DNA from: Candidatus Gastranaerophilales bacterium
Lineage (GTDB): Bacteria > Cyanobacteriota > Vampirovibrionia > Gastranaerophilales > Gastranaerophilaceae
Reading direction: 5' to 3'
Length of the DNA: 64,000 nucleotides
Assembly: GCA_944323955.1 (NCBI GenBank)
Contig: CALUUK010000001.1
Span: forward strand, 248,001-312,000
The notes beneath the pieces are model-generated. The model had not been told where the DNA came from and searched no databases. It saw only the letters and a list, made by a program, of their open reading frames with translations. Position numbers and translations under genes: made by a program. This document shows, one piece after another, positions 9,208 to 18,758 of the stretch. Position 1 is the first letter of the stretch, and each line of letters begins with the position of its first letter.

Positions 9208-9874
9208 ACGTACCTGCCTGAACATCTCTTATTATTTGACCTTGGTCCATTGTAATTACTCTTTTTCTAAAGTAATCAACAATATCTTTATCATGGGTTG
9301 ATACAATAACTGTTATGCCTTTATCATTAATTTGTTCTAAAATTTGCATAACTTCAAGAGAGTTTTTTGGATCTAAATTACCGGTGGGTTCATCCGCTAT
9401 AAGAAGTGGGGGTCCGTTAACAATTGCTCTTGCAATGCTTACTCTTTGTTGTTCTCCGCCGGATAGTTCAGTAGGTTTTGCATTCATTTTGTTGGATAAG
9501 CCTACTATTTTAAGGGCACCCATAACCCGTTCCTGAATTTCCTTATTTCTCATTCCCAATGTTCTTATAACATAGGCAATATTATCGTATACGGATATGT
9601 TTTGAAGAAGTTTATAGTCCTGAAAAACAATTCCCATACATCTTCTTATATTAGGCACTCTGTCATTTGGCAGTTTAGCAATATTGATATTGCCAATCAT
9701 AACGGTACCGGATGTCGGAATTTCTTCTCTGTATAATAATTTCATTAATGTTGATTTTCCTGCACCCGAAGACCCTGTTAAAAACACAAACTCACTTGAC
9801 ATTATATCAAGATTAATATTTTGCAAAGCATAATTATCTTTATATTTTTTATATACGTTTCTTAGCTGTATCAT
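9200..9874 (-). CDS. ftsE: Cell division ATP-binding protein FtsE
   Basis: 224 aa ABC ATPase. Walker A GSSGAGKST (33-41), Q-loop, signature LSGGEQQR, Walker B LLIADEPTGNLD and the switch His in VIVSTHD are intact. Its length and the FxxDYKLL segment after the Q-loop fit FtsE. It powers FtsX conformational changes at the divisome. The start overlaps the preceding transketolase gene by 26 nt, so ftsEX is coupled to the metabolic genes upstream. Confidence 0.95.
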   Translation of the reverse strand: MIQLRNVYKKYKDNYALQNINLDIMSSEFVFLTGSSGAGKSTLMKLLYREEIPTSGTVMIGNINIAKLPNDRVPNIRRCMGIVFQDYKLLQNISVYDNIAYVIRTLGMRNKEIQERVMGALKIVGLSNKMNAKPTELSGGEQQRVSIARAIVNGPPLLIADEPTGNLDPKNSLEVMQILEQINDKGITVIVSTHDKDIVDYFRKRVITMDQGQIIRDVQAGTYE

Positions 9875-10811
9875 TTATATATTCCATAATTGTATGTACT
9901 AATTTTTCCGAGGAAAGTCCGTAAAGGTTCATTAACTCCTTTGCTTTACCGCTTTGTCCGAAAACATCATTTGTCCCGATTCTTTTAACCGATACAGGAT
10001 AATTTTCGCTTAACAGTTCACAAACAGCACTTCCAAGTCCGCCTATTACCGAGTGATTTTCTATTGTAATTACGTTTTTTGTCTTTTTGGCCGAGTTTAT
10101 TATTGTATTGGCATCTATCGGCTTTACTGTCGGTGCGCTGATTATTTCCGCACTTATCCCTTTTTCTGATAATATTGTAGCACAATCTATTGTTTCAACC
10201 AATGTTTCTCCGTTTGAAATTAAAGTAATGTCTTTTCCTTCACGAATTATGTTGGCTTTCATAGGGTTAAATTTATAATTATTGCGGTCAAAAATATCGG
10301 GTAAGTTGCTTCTTGAAACTCTTATATAAAAAGGCCCGTATTCTTTTGCGGCATATTCAATTGCCTGCTTTGTTTCAATGGCATCAGCAGGAACAATAAC
10401 ACGCATATTGGGGATACTTCTCATAAGAGATATATCTTCAAGAGCCTGATGGCTGCCGCCGTCTTCTCCAACGGTGATTCCTCCGTGAGTGGCAACTATT
10501 TTTACGTTAAGATTTGAATAACAGATAGTATTTCTTATTTGTTCCCATGCTCTTCCGGATGCAAACATTGCAAAAGTTGAGACAAAAACTGTTTTTCCTG
10601 TGCAGGCAAGCCCTGCCGCAGTTGTCATAAGATCTTGTTCTGCAATACCTACATTAAAAAATCTTTCTGGAAATTCTTTTGCAAATATTTTAGTTTGTGT
10701 TGAGCAGGATAAATCCGCATCCAGCACAACTATATTTTTATTTTCTCTCCCTAATTCTGCAAGTGTGTTCCCGTATACGTTTCTTACCGATTTACATTCT
10801 CTTGTTGTCAT
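9849..10811 (-). CDS. Transketolase, C-terminal (pyrimidine-binding plus C-terminal domain) subunit
   Basis: 320 aa. Split-type transketolase beta-like chain: FFNVGIAEQDLMTTAAGLA carries the Glu that activates thiamine diphosphate, and THGGITVGEDGGSHQALEDI is the typical substrate-channel stretch. The C-terminal domain from about residue 190 is complete. With the N-terminal subunit encoded just upstream it forms one active enzyme moving two-carbon units in the non-oxidative pentose phosphate pathway. The gap between halves is 9 nt. Confidence 0.92.
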   Translation of the reverse strand: MTTRECKSVRNVYGNTLAELGRENKNIVVLDADLSCSTQTKIFAKEFPERFFNVGIAEQDLMTTAAGLACTGKTVFVSTFAMFASGRAWEQIRNTICYSNLNVKIVATHGGITVGEDGGSHQALEDISLMRSIPNMRVIVPADAIETKQAIEYAAKEYGPFYIRVSRSNLPDIFDRNNYKFNPMKANIIREGKDITLISNGETLVETIDCATILSEKGISAEIISAPTVKPIDANTIINSAKKTKNVITIENHSVIGGLGSAVCELLSENYPVSVKRIGTNDVFGQSGKAKELMNLYGLSSEKLVHTIMEYINDTAKKRI

Positions 10812-10820
10812 ATTTCTCTC

Positions 10821-11657
10821 CTATGCCAATTCCGCTAACGCTTGTTCGAGCTGTTCATCGTTAGGTGCCTTTCCGTGCCAGCCTGCATTATTTTCCATAA
10901 AAGAAACGCCTTTACCTTTTATTGTATTTGCAATTATTGCTGCCGGTTTGTCTGATTTTTTTGCAAGTTCAATTGTTGTATAGATTTCATTAATATTATG
11001 TCCGTCAATTTCAAATGTTTCCCATCCGAAGGCTTTAAACTTATCGCAAACATTGCCTAAGGATTTTATATCTTCAGTTGAACCGTCTATTTGCAGTTTA
11101 TTGCGATCAATAATTGCAATAAGATTTGTTAGTTTTTTGTTTGATGCATTCATTGCTGCTTCCCAAACGCTGCCTTCTTGAATTTCACCGTCTCCCATCA
11201 AAACAAAAACTTTACTGCAGGATTTGTCGAGTTTTAATCCGAGAGCCATTCCGCAGCCTATTGAAAGTCCTTGTCCCAATGATCCCGTTGAAACTTCAAT
11301 TCCTTTAAGTTCATTTGAACAAGGATGACCTTGCAGTCTTGAACCTGTTTGTCTGAAAGTCATTAGTTCGGACTCATCAAAATATCCGCAATATGCCATA
11401 ATTGCATATAGTGCTGCGGAAGCATGTCCTTTTGAAAGAATAAATCTGTCTCTTTTTTCGTAATCACAGCTTTTTTCGCAAAGAGGATAATGTTTCATTG
11501 ACTTTGTAAAAAGTACATTTAATATATCTATGCAAGATAAAGAGCCGCCGGGATGTCCTGATTGGGCTTTATGTATCATTTTTAAGATATTTTGTCTTAA
11601 ATGTTTTGACGTTTGCTCGATTTTATCGATTTCGTCTTTGCTAAGTCTGTTTCCCAT
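10821..11657 (-). CDS. Transketolase, N-terminal (ThDP diphosphate-binding) subunit
   Basis: 278 aa. Seen: [26 protein letters not shown], and the ThDP/Mg motif [13 protein letters not shown]...[11 protein letters not shown]. The length equals the first domain of full transketolase, so this is a natural split form rather than a truncation. It overlaps the upstream WecG/TagA-type gene by 17 nt; a GGGG-type ribosome site lies inside that gene's last codons. Confidence 0.93.
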   Translation of the reverse strand: MGNRLSKDEIDKIEQTSKHLRQNILKMIHKAQSGHPGGSLSCIDILNVLFTKSMKHYPLCEKSCDYEKRDRFILSKGHASAALYAIMAYCGYFDESELMTFRQTGSRLQGHPCSNELKGIEVSTGSLGQGLSIGCGMALGLKLDKSCSKVFVLMGDGEIQEGSVWEAAMNASNKKLTNLIAIIDRNKLQIDGSTEDIKSLGNVCDKFKAFGWETFEIDGHNINEIYTTIELAKKSDKPAAIIANTIKGKGVSFMENNAGWHGKAPNDEQLEQALAELA

Positions 11658-12414
11658 TATTATCCCCTTTGCGCAAAAACCTGAATTCTACAGCTTCTAT
11701 TATAGCCTTAACAGCAAAGAGAGGCAAAGTTTTATAAATTCTTTTTAATCTTTCGGGCTGTTTATATGTTCTGTATATCCATTCACATCCTATAAATCTA
11801 AAGAAATAAGGTGCTCTTCCGACGACTCCTGCCCATACGTCAAATGTACCTCCTACACCTATATAAACAGCATTTGAGTATTTTTCCATGCATTTTTTTA
11901 TAAAAAATTCCTGTTTGGGAGAACCGAGTGCAACCAAAACAATATCAGGCTTAAGGTTATTTATATCATTTATAATAATGTTTTCTTTTTCAGAATCAAA
12001 GTATCCGTCTTGTTTGTAACAGATATTTATATTCTTTAATTTGCTTTGTAATGCGGCTGCAGCCTTATCTATAACCTCTGGTTTTGCACCAATCAGGGCT
12101 GTTGAATAATTTGAATCATTGGCCATTTCCAAAAGGGCAAAAGCTAAATCTATACCCGGAATTCTTTCCTGTCTGATTCCTTTAAACATTAATGCCAGTT
12201 TAATACCTGAACCGTCAGGAACTACTAATTGTGCCTGTTCAATTATCTTTTTCAATGCATTATTTTTTTTTGCAGATTCAATTATCTCGGGATTTATTGT
12301 TACAACGTGGACGCCTTGTTTATTTTTAATTTTTTCTGAAAGCAGCATAACGGCATCTTTTAATGTAATTAAATCAACATCAAATCCGAGTACTTTTTCT
12401 TTCTTTTGTTCCAT
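11641..12414 (-). CDS. WecG/TagA/CpsF family glycosyltransferase
   Basis: 257 aa, GT26 family. Typical motifs are [14 protein letters not shown], the active-site-region [16 protein letters not shown], and the C-terminal [11 protein letters not shown]...[11 protein letters not shown]...[16 protein letters not shown]. Relatives add N-acetylmannosamine or N-acetylmannosaminuronate to a lipid-linked GlcNAc in teichoic-acid or enterobacterial common antigen synthesis. Donor and acceptor here are unknown. The basic C-terminus agrees with peripheral membrane association. Sits between pgi and transketolase in the operon. Confidence 0.88.
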   Translation of the reverse strand: MEQKKEKVLGFDVDLITLKDAVMLLSEKIKNKQGVHVVTINPEIIESAKKNNALKKIIEQAQLVVPDGSGIKLALMFKGIRQERIPGIDLAFALLEMANDSNYSTALIGAKPEVIDKAAAALQSKLKNINICYKQDGYFDSEKENIIINDINNLKPDIVLVALGSPKQEFFIKKCMEKYSNAVYIGVGGTFDVWAGVVGRAPYFFRFIGCEWIYRTYKQPERLKRIYKTLPLFAVKAIIEAVEFRFLRKGDNNGKQT

Positions 12415-12423
12415 ACTTAAAAT

Positions 12424-13803
12424 CTATAATTTCTCTTTTAGCTCGTTTGCGGAATCTTCATAACCGACTCTGCCCATAAGTGCATATGTGTAATTTTTTG
12501 ACTGTTCAACTCCGGGCTGGTCAAAAGCATCTATGTTGTAAAGAGCGCCTGTTATTGCTGTTTGTATTTCAAACATATATAAAAGCTGTCCTATATAATA
12601 GGGAGTTATTTTGGGAACGGTAATTGTTATATTCGGACGTTTATAATCAATAAGCGATGCCATTGTTGAATCTGCTTCGGCATTAAATAATCTGTTTATT
12701 GTTTTGCCTCCGAGATAACTTATACCCGTATATTCAAAGATATTGGGAATTTCAAGTGTCGTATCATATTCTCCGACTCTTAAGAAATTAATAATTTTAT
12801 CATTAGGTCCTTCATTGTAAAGTTGAATTTGAGAGTGTTGATCGGTAACTCCCAGAGCTTTTACCGGAGTTTGTCCCGTATTGACTATCTGGTTTTCTTT
12901 ATTTTTTTCTTTTCCTAAAGACTCTGCCCATAATTGACAATACCAGTCCGCAATAAATCTCAGCCTGTATGAATATGGCATCATTACCGAAATTTTTTTA
13001 CCCTTTTTTACATCCATCAAATAATGAATTAATGCATTTTGTGCTGCAATATTATAATGGATATCGGTGTTTTTAAGTGCTAAATCCATATCTTTAACAC
13101 CCTGGGTTATTTCTTCAATATTTATACCCAGAAGAGCAACAGGTAAAAGTCCCACTGCTGAAAAAACGGAAAATCTTCCGACTACATCATCCGGAATATA
13201 AAATGTTTTATATCCTTCCTGACTTGATAGTTGTTTCAGTATGCCCATATTTTTATCTGTAGTGGCTATAATATTTTTTCTGTAGTCGTCACCGAGTTCT
13301 TTTTCCATTTTGTCTTTTAAGACCATAAATTGAGCCATGACTTCGGCTGTTGAGCCTGATTTTGTCACAACATTAACGAGAGTTTTCTTTAAATCCAATA
13401 TATTGAGCATTGAAACCATTTGATCAGGGTCTATATTGTCAAGGAAAAATATTCTTGGATAGTTATTTCTCTGTTCTTTTGTAAGATGATTCCAATATGG
13501 CGGCAACAGCGCTTCACAAACAGCCTGTGCTCCTAATGAGGAGCCGCCCATTCCTAATATAAGTATATTATCAAAACGGTTCTCAACCATAGCTGCATAT
13601 TCTTTTACATACCATATTGTTTCTTCGTTATATCCGAGATTCATCCACTGCAAATTTTGCCCGGGCTTATCTTTATTTGAGTTAAGCTCTGCAATTATTT
13701 TATGGATAGTGTCTTTATATGCATCAAATTCCGCATTTATATTTAGACCGTTTTCTCCGCCGATAATTTCCTCTTTTATATTGCGATAGTTAAGCTCTAT
13801 CAT
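12424..13803 (-). CDS. pgi: Glucose-6-phosphate isomerase
   Basis: 459 aa, double-SIS-domain enzyme interconverting glucose 6-phosphate and fructose 6-phosphate. Seen: GMGGSSLGAQAV, VVTKSGSTAEVMAQF, the catalytic-region QLWAESLGKE and TDQHSQIQLYNEGP with the active-site His. Length fits the shorter bacterial PGI class. First gene of the minus-strand chain pgi - wecG-like - transketolase N - transketolase C - ftsE - ftsX, with gaps of 9 nt or overlaps throughout. Confidence 0.95.
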   Translation of the reverse strand: MIELNYRNIKEEIIGGENGLNINAEFDAYKDTIHKIIAELNSNKDKPGQNLQWMNLGYNEETIWYVKEYAAMVENRFDNILILGMGGSSLGAQAVCEALLPPYWNHLTKEQRNNYPRIFFLDNIDPDQMVSMLNILDLKKTLVNVVTKSGSTAEVMAQFMVLKDKMEKELGDDYRKNIIATTDKNMGILKQLSSQEGYKTFYIPDDVVGRFSVFSAVGLLPVALLGINIEEITQGVKDMDLALKNTDIHYNIAAQNALIHYLMDVKKGKKISVMMPYSYRLRFIADWYCQLWAESLGKEKNKENQIVNTGQTPVKALGVTDQHSQIQLYNEGPNDKIINFLRVGEYDTTLEIPNIFEYTGISYLGGKTINRLFNAEADSTMASLIDYKRPNITITVPKITPYYIGQLLYMFEIQTAITGALYNIDAFDQPGVEQSKNYTYALMGRVGYEDSANELKEKL

Positions 13804-13901
13804 TTTTCCCTTTCCGCAGGTAATGTTTAGGTTATGTAAATAGTAAATACAATTATATTGTACATGCTTACAAAATATTTAAAAGTATATTAAATTAATA
13901 T

Positions 13902-13930
13902 GTAACATATTTAGTAATAAATGTTAGAAT
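13902..13930 (+). promoter_or_regulatory. Candidate thiL promoter giving a leaderless transcript
   Basis: GTAACA (13902-13907), 17 nt, TAGAAT (13925-13930). The -10 ends 6 nt before the thiL ATG and no Shine-Dalgarno is present, so transcription would start at about the A of ATG. The -35 match is modest. Confidence 0.45.
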
Positions 13931-13936
13931 GTTTTC

Positions 13937-14893
13937 ATGAATGAATTTGAAATTTTAGATGTTATAAATAATAGATTGTCCTCTTCCGAGTTTTTGGGTG
14001 ATGACTGCGCCTTTTTGGAAGATTGGAATATTTTTGTTACTCATGATACTTTGGTTGAAGATGTTCATTTTACGATGCATACAACATCACCTTATTTGCT
14101 CGGGCGAAAATCCGTTGCCGTAAATTTGAGCGATTTGGCCGCAGCGCTTTGCGAAGCCAAATATATTACTGTTTCTCTTTCTATGCCTTCTGATATAAAA
14201 AAATCTTTTGTGGAAGAATTTTATGAAGGAATAAATGATATTTGTAATGAATATGGTGTAAAAGTTGCCGGCGGTGATCTTACTTCATCTGAAAAGATTG
14301 TTGTTTCAATTTGTGCCGTCGGAAAAAAAATATCTTTATACAGAACATCCCGAAAATTTGCAAAAAATGGCGATTGTATTGTGATTACAGGTATGCATGG
14401 TTCAAGTTCGGCAGGATTATATGCCCTGAGTGAATTTCTTTATGCGGGAGAGTCTTTAATTAATTCTCATCTAAATCCCGTTCCCGCTTTAAAAGAAAGC
14501 AGAATTCTTTCTTCTGTTATTGATTCAAATATTGCCGCAATGGATACGTCTGACGGACTTATAGATGCTCTTTATAAAATTTCTTCGGCAAGTAATCATT
14601 CTATGGAAATTGATATTAATAAAGTTCCTTTTCATCCTGAGTTGTCTCTTTTTTGCTCTTATAACAAGCTGGATGCAAAACAGTTTATAAAATGGGGCGG
14701 AGAAGATTATCAATTAATCGCCTGTGTCCCCAAAAATATTTATGAAAAACTTGATAAAGAATTGTTTACCTGTATAGGAAAAGTTTTAAATAAAAGCACT
14801 AATCCTTGTGTTTTTGTTAAAGATGGCGAAAATACCGAAAAGATAACAAAAGATATTGTATGCAGAAAAACTTTTAGTCATTTCAATAATTAA
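13937..14893 (+). CDS. thiL: Thiamine-monophosphate kinase
   Basis: 318 aa. Phosphorylates thiamine monophosphate to the diphosphate, the cofactor of the transketolase encoded nearby. AIR-synthase-like fold: LGDDCAF metal site, VTHDTLVEDVHF, VAVNLSDLAAALC, VAGGDLTSS and AMDTSDGLIDALYKI are the expected ATP/metal motifs, and the C-terminal KWGGEDYQLI is diagnostic. No Shine-Dalgarno precedes the ATG. No TPP riboswitch is visible upstream. Confidence 0.93.
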   Translation: MNEFEILDVINNRLSSSEFLGDDCAFLEDWNIFVTHDTLVEDVHFTMHTTSPYLLGRKSVAVNLSDLAAALCEAKYITVSLSMPSDIKKSFVEEFYEGINDICNEYGVKVAGGDLTSSEKIVVSICAVGKKISLYRTSRKFAKNGDCIVITGMHGSSSAGLYALSEFLYAGESLINSHLNPVPALKESRILSSVIDSNIAAMDTSDGLIDALYKISSASNHSMEIDINKVPFHPELSLFCSYNKLDAKQFIKWGGEDYQLIACVPKNIYEKLDKELFTCIGKVLNKSTNPCVFVKDGENTEKITKDIVCRKTFSHFNN

Positions 14894-14977
14894 GTTATAT
14901 TACAATGATTGTTTTTTCTGACAAAAAAAATATTGTGCGTACTTAGAATTAGTGAAGCAGTTTTTTTAGGTTACGAC

Positions 14978-16537
14978 ATGAATATTTTAAACAGTATTTA
15001 CCCATCGCCGAGTGTTCAAGGAAAAACTCCCTCAGTTGATTCAGCCCGAAAAAGTATGGTGAATCCTGCTTCTGTTACAAAAACATCAATTTTCTACATA
15101 AATGATGTCCACGGACAAATTCCGAAGATGCAAAGACTTGTTTCCGCAAGCGAGCATGCCGGACTTCTTGCGGACGAAAGAGGTGCTGATTTATTAAGAC
15201 TTTCATCAGGTGACATATTCATAGGCAAAGATAAAAAAAGAAACGGGGTTGCTGCGTCATTTTTAAACATTGCGGGAATTGATGCCCAGGCACCCGGAAA
15301 TCACGAATTTGATATTACTGCTTCTATTTGCGGAAATCTTTTGAAAGATTCAAAAACAAAACTTTTGGGTATGAATTTAAATTTCCCCGATGATGACCAT
15401 TCTCTGGCAAAAAAGGTAATGCGCTCCGTTGTTCATGTTTCTGATAACGGTGAAAAGTATGGTCTTATTGGTATTCAGCCTTCCGATTTAGGAGAAAGAG
15501 TTAAAGATAAAGCTATTCTCGAAGGAATAACCATTGATGATAAGGATCAAACAATACGTGAATTAAGAGAAGAGGTAGCTAAACTTCAATCTCAAGGCAT
15601 TAATAAAATCTTTTTGCTGTCACATGAAGGAAATATTATAGAAAGAGAAATTGCACAGAGCGTAAGCGGTATAGATGTTATTCTCGGCGGACATTCGCAT
15701 GACCTGATTGAAGGTGTTGTTCCCGGAGAAAACTTATTTTATTCTCCTTCCGGTGAACCTGTTCTTATTACACAAGCCGGCAGAGACGGTAATAATTTCG
15801 GATTTTTAAATCTTGAATTTAATGATAAGGGGCAAATCTCTTATGTGCAAAACAATGTTTTATGTACAAATACTTATGACCCGAATTTAATAATGTCAAA
15901 AACAGTTGATTCGGTTCTCGGAAAATCACCTGTTATAGGTCAGCTTAAGTCTGCTGATCCTATTCCTCATAATAATTTGGTGGAAGAAAACCCATGGGCT
16001 GACTTTGTTGCAGATGCCGTAAGAAATCAACTCGGTGCTGATATTGTTCTGATTAATGCTGCGAATTTCAGAGGAAATGTTGACTGCGGTGACGTTACAG
16101 AGCGCGATATACAAAGTATATTCCCGTTCAACAATACATTATTCAAGGTCAGAATTAATGAGAAAGATATTGTTGACGCAATAAAAAAATGCGGGCTTTC
16201 TTTATCGGCTAAAAACTCAAAACCCGGATTAATGCAGGTCTCGGGGTTGACGTATAAACTTGATAAAGCAGGAAACGTTCTTGAAATGATTCATACGGAT
16301 AAAAAAGGTGAAAAGCATATTATTGATGTTAATAATCCGAGAAGTGATAAATTCTATGAAGTTGTTTATGATGAATTTTTAATTGGCGGCGGTGATTCTT
16401 TGGATATGCTTGAGCGTGACGATGAGGATATTTTGGAACGCTATTCTTTTGATAAAGAAAAATGTACCATCGACTATATAAAAACTCTTGCACAGCCTTT
16501 TGAAGTTCACAAAGACAACAGAATTCAAATCGTTTAA
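14978..16537 (+). CDS. 5'-nucleotidase/UshA-like metallophosphoesterase without signal peptide
   Basis: 519 aa from the ATG at 14978 (AGG eight bases upstream); the frame runs back to a TTG at 14909 but that start is poor. Calcineurin-like domain: FYINDVHGQ, SSGDIFIG, APGNHEFD, LLSHEG, LGGHSHD give the full two-metal set. The C-terminal 5'-nucleotidase domain shows NPWADFVADAVR, NAANFRG and IGGGDSLDML. Relatives hydrolyse nucleotides or UDP-sugars, usually in the periplasm. Here the N-terminus is polar (MNILNSIYPSPSVQGK), with no signal peptide or lipobox, so location is unclear. Follows thiL by 84 nt. Confidence 0.85.
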   Translation: MNILNSIYPSPSVQGKTPSVDSARKSMVNPASVTKTSIFYINDVHGQIPKMQRLVSASEHAGLLADERGADLLRLSSGDIFIGKDKKRNGVAASFLNIAGIDAQAPGNHEFDITASICGNLLKDSKTKLLGMNLNFPDDDHSLAKKVMRSVVHVSDNGEKYGLIGIQPSDLGERVKDKAILEGITIDDKDQTIRELREEVAKLQSQGINKIFLLSHEGNIIEREIAQSVSGIDVILGGHSHDLIEGVVPGENLFYSPSGEPVLITQAGRDGNNFGFLNLEFNDKGQISYVQNNVLCTNTYDPNLIMSKTVDSVLGKSPVIGQLKSADPIPHNNLVEENPWADFVADAVRNQLGADIVLINAANFRGNVDCGDVTERDIQSIFPFNNTLFKVRINEKDIVDAIKKCGLSLSAKNSKPGLMQVSGLTYKLDKAGNVLEMIHTDKKGEKHIIDVNNPRSDKFYEVVYDEFLIGGGDSLDMLERDDEDILERYSFDKEKCTIDYIKTLAQPFEVHKDNRIQIV

Positions 16538-16587
16538 TTATTTGTTTTAATACCGGTTTTGATAAAAAAATTTAATAAATATTTAAT

Positions 16588-16616
16588 TTGACCTTTTATT
16601 TCTTATTTTCTACAAT
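16588..16616 (+). promoter_or_regulatory. Sigma-70-type promoter for the Gfo/Idh operon
   Basis: TTGACC (16588-16593), 17-nt spacer, TACAAT (16611-16616), about 47 nt upstream of the ATG at 16663. A frame open from TTG 16588 would begin inside this promoter, which argues against that start. Confidence 0.7.
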
Positions 16617-16662
16617 ATTTATGTACAATTATGCATGTATAGCGAATATTTGGAGTATCAAA

Positions 16663-17661
16663 ATGAAATTACATAATGTAGCTGTTATCGGCTGTGGTAT
16701 TTGGGGTAAAAATGTTGTAAGAAACTTTTATAATCTTAATGCATTACATACCGTTTGTGATTTGGATGAAGAAAACAGGAGAAATTTAAAAGAGCAGTAT
16801 CCTGATGTCAATATGGTTGCGGATTTTAATGAAGTGCTTGCTAATCCCGAAATAGAAGCAGTTGCGGTTGTAACGCCGAGTCATACTCATTATAAAATTG
16901 TAAAACTTGCAATTGAAGCGGGTAAACATGTCTATGTTGAAAAACCTATTTCGACGGTTGCATCAGAAGCTATGGCACTTGCTGAAATTGCCGAAAAAAA
17001 TAATAAAGTTCTTATGGTAGGGCATCTTTTAATGTATCATCCTGCAGTAAACAGACTCAAAATGTTAATTGCAGAAGGTGTACTGGGTGATATCAAGTAT
17101 GTTCAAAGTGACAGATTAAATATAAATTACTTCAAAAATGACAGAAGCGTTATGTGGGATTTGGCTCCGCATGATGTTTCAATGACAAGTTATATTCTTG
17201 GAAAAGAACCTGTTCGTGTTATAAGCGCTGTAGGCGCTTCATCAGACAGTAATGATATTATGGATATTACACACGTTACTATTGAGTATGAAGACGGAAT
17301 AATAGCTCATATTTCAGACAGCTGGATACATCCTCAAAAAAGAGTTAATCTGCTTGTCAGAGGTACAAAAGCCGCTGCTATATTCGACGATACGCTGGCG
17401 GAAAACAAATTGCAAATTTTTGAAAGTTCTTCGCCTAAAGTTTCTAAAACAGAAGTTCTTGACTATATAGAAATAGAACCGTTGAAGTTAGAATGCCAGC
17501 ATTTCTTAAAATGCATTGAACAGGGTAAACCTGCAAGAAGTGACGGGCATAACGGATTTAATGTAGTTAAAGTTCTTGAAGAGGCAGAAAAAATAATGCT
17601 TGGTGAAAAGGTTAAGGCACTGGATAATGTTAATTTTGCACTTTCCAGAAGTAAAAGATAA
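16663..17661 (+). CDS. Gfo/Idh/MocA family NAD(P)-dependent sugar oxidoreductase
   Basis: 332 aa from ATG 16663 (GGAG eight bases upstream). Rossmann motif AVIGCGIWGKNVVRNF at the N-terminus; the active-site EKPIS motif near residue 93; C-terminal alpha/beta domain with WDLAPHDVSMTSYILG containing the catalytic His region. Closest in feel to WbpB/WlbA-type UDP-GlcNAcA 3-dehydrogenases used in surface sugar synthesis, but substrate cannot be fixed from sequence. pgsA follows after 10 nt, so both share the promoter at 16588. Confidence 0.85.
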   Translation: MKLHNVAVIGCGIWGKNVVRNFYNLNALHTVCDLDEENRRNLKEQYPDVNMVADFNEVLANPEIEAVAVVTPSHTHYKIVKLAIEAGKHVYVEKPISTVASEAMALAEIAEKNNKVLMVGHLLMYHPAVNRLKMLIAEGVLGDIKYVQSDRLNINYFKNDRSVMWDLAPHDVSMTSYILGKEPVRVISAVGASSDSNDIMDITHVTIEYEDGIIAHISDSWIHPQKRVNLLVRGTKAAAIFDDTLAENKLQIFESSSPKVSKTEVLDYIEIEPLKLECQHFLKCIEQGKPARSDGHNGFNVVKVLEEAEKIMLGEKVKALDNVNFALSRSKR

Positions 17662-17671
17662 CGGGGATATT

Positions 17672-18313
17672 ATGGCTAATTTATTGACAATACTAAGGAT
17701 GATACTTGCAATTATTGCAATTGAATTTTTGTTCTCGGGACGACCGGAACTTACAGTTGCTTCTGCTTTATTAACTGTATTTGTAATAATACTGGACGGA
17801 CTTGACGGTTATGTTGCCAGAGCATACAATGAACAGTCAAAATTCGGTTCGCTTTTTGATATTTTGGGTGATCGTGTGGTCGAAAATTTCTATTGGATTG
17901 CTTTTGCAATTTTAGGACTGGTCGGTGCCTGGGTTCCCTTGGTTGTAGTTGCCAGAGGCATAATTACAGACGGATTGAGAAGTGTTGCTTTTTCAAAAGG
18001 TTATACGGCTTTTGGTGAAAACACAATGATGAAAAATAAAGTTTTTCATTTTTTGACGGCTTCACGTTTTTCAAGAGCCGTATACGGAACTGCAAAAGCT
18101 CTTGCTTTTTTGTTCGTTATAATCGCATATATACCTAATATTGAGTATTATGATGCGATGAATATATCTCAGTTTGGAATTTACACTTTAATTCAGCCAT
18201 ATTTGATTTTAACGGCTGATATTCTTGTTTATATCACCGTTGCAATGTGTGTTATAAGAGGATTACCGGTTCTTATTGAGAGTAAGAGATATTTAGATGA
18301 AGATAAACAGTAA
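17672..18313 (+). CDS. pgsA: CDP-diacylglycerol-glycerol-3-phosphate 3-phosphatidyltransferase-like
   Basis: 213 aa integral membrane enzyme of the CDP-alcohol phosphatidyltransferase family. The signature DGx2ARx8Gx3Dx3D is seen as DGLDGYVAR...FGSLFDILGDR, giving the metal and catalytic Asp residues. About six membrane helices. Starts at ATG 17672 with GGGG upstream; a longer frame from 17600 lies inside the preceding gene. It probably makes phosphatidylglycerophosphate, though the family also includes other head groups. Overlaps trmL by 17 nt. Confidence 0.82.
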   Translation: MANLLTILRMILAIIAIEFLFSGRPELTVASALLTVFVIILDGLDGYVARAYNEQSKFGSLFDILGDRVVENFYWIAFAILGLVGAWVPLVVVARGIITDGLRSVAFSKGYTAFGENTMMKNKVFHFLTASRFSRAVYGTAKALAFLFVIIAYIPNIEYYDAMNISQFGIYTLIQPYLILTADILVYITVAMCVIRGLPVLIESKRYLDEDKQ

Positions 18314-18758
18314 ATTTAATATTGTTTTATTTGAGCCTGAAATTCCGCAAAATACAGGTAATATAGCCAGATTATGTGCTTGCAGCGGTGCAAGATTGTT
18401 TCTTGTGGGCAAACTTGGTTTTTCGCTTTCAGACAAGTATCTTAAGCGTGCCGGTCTTGATTATTGGGAAAGCGTTGAAATATTAAAATATAATTCTTTG
18501 GAGGAATTAAAAAATGATTATAAAAATGCTACATTTTATTATCTGACAACTAAGTCAAATCAAAAATATACTGATTTCTCTTTTTCAAATGGTGATTTTT
18601 TTGTTTTCGGTCCCGAAACCAGAGGAATACCCGAAAGTATATTGGCTGAAAATAAGCAAACAGCTGTTACTATTCCTATGATAGACGGGCAAAGAAGTTT
18701 AAACCTTTCGAATTCTGTTGCGATAGTTTTATATGAGGCTATAAGACAAAATGGTTGA
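18297..18758 (+). CDS. trmL: tRNA (cytidine(34)-2'-O)-methyltransferase
   Basis: 153 aa SPOUT methyltransferase that 2'-O-methylates the wobble nucleotide of certain leucine tRNAs. Seen: FEPEIPQNTGNIARLC (motif 1), FGPETRGIPESIL (motif 2) and IPMIDGQRSLNLSNSVAIVLYEA (motif 3 and knot). Full length. Overlaps both neighbours (pgsA by 17 nt, nnrD by 8 nt), so the chain is translationally coupled. Confidence 0.95.
   Translation: MKINSKFNIVLFEPEIPQNTGNIARLCACSGARLFLVGKLGFSLSDKYLKRAGLDYWESVEILKYNSLEELKNDYKNATFYYLTTKSNQKYTDFSFSNGDFFVFGPETRGIPESILAENKQTAVTIPMIDGQRSLNLSNSVAIVLYEAIRQNG

Noticed and set aside
13804-13936. TPP riboswitch upstream of thiL
   Set aside because: No CUGAGA or ACCUGA-type conserved elements in the 133-nt gap.
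14909-14977. Upstream TTG extension of the nucleotidase, slightly hydrophobic (a possible signal peptide)
   Set aside because: TTG without a ribosome site, Lys/Arg late in the segment, and a better ATG at 14978; not a convincing signal peptide.
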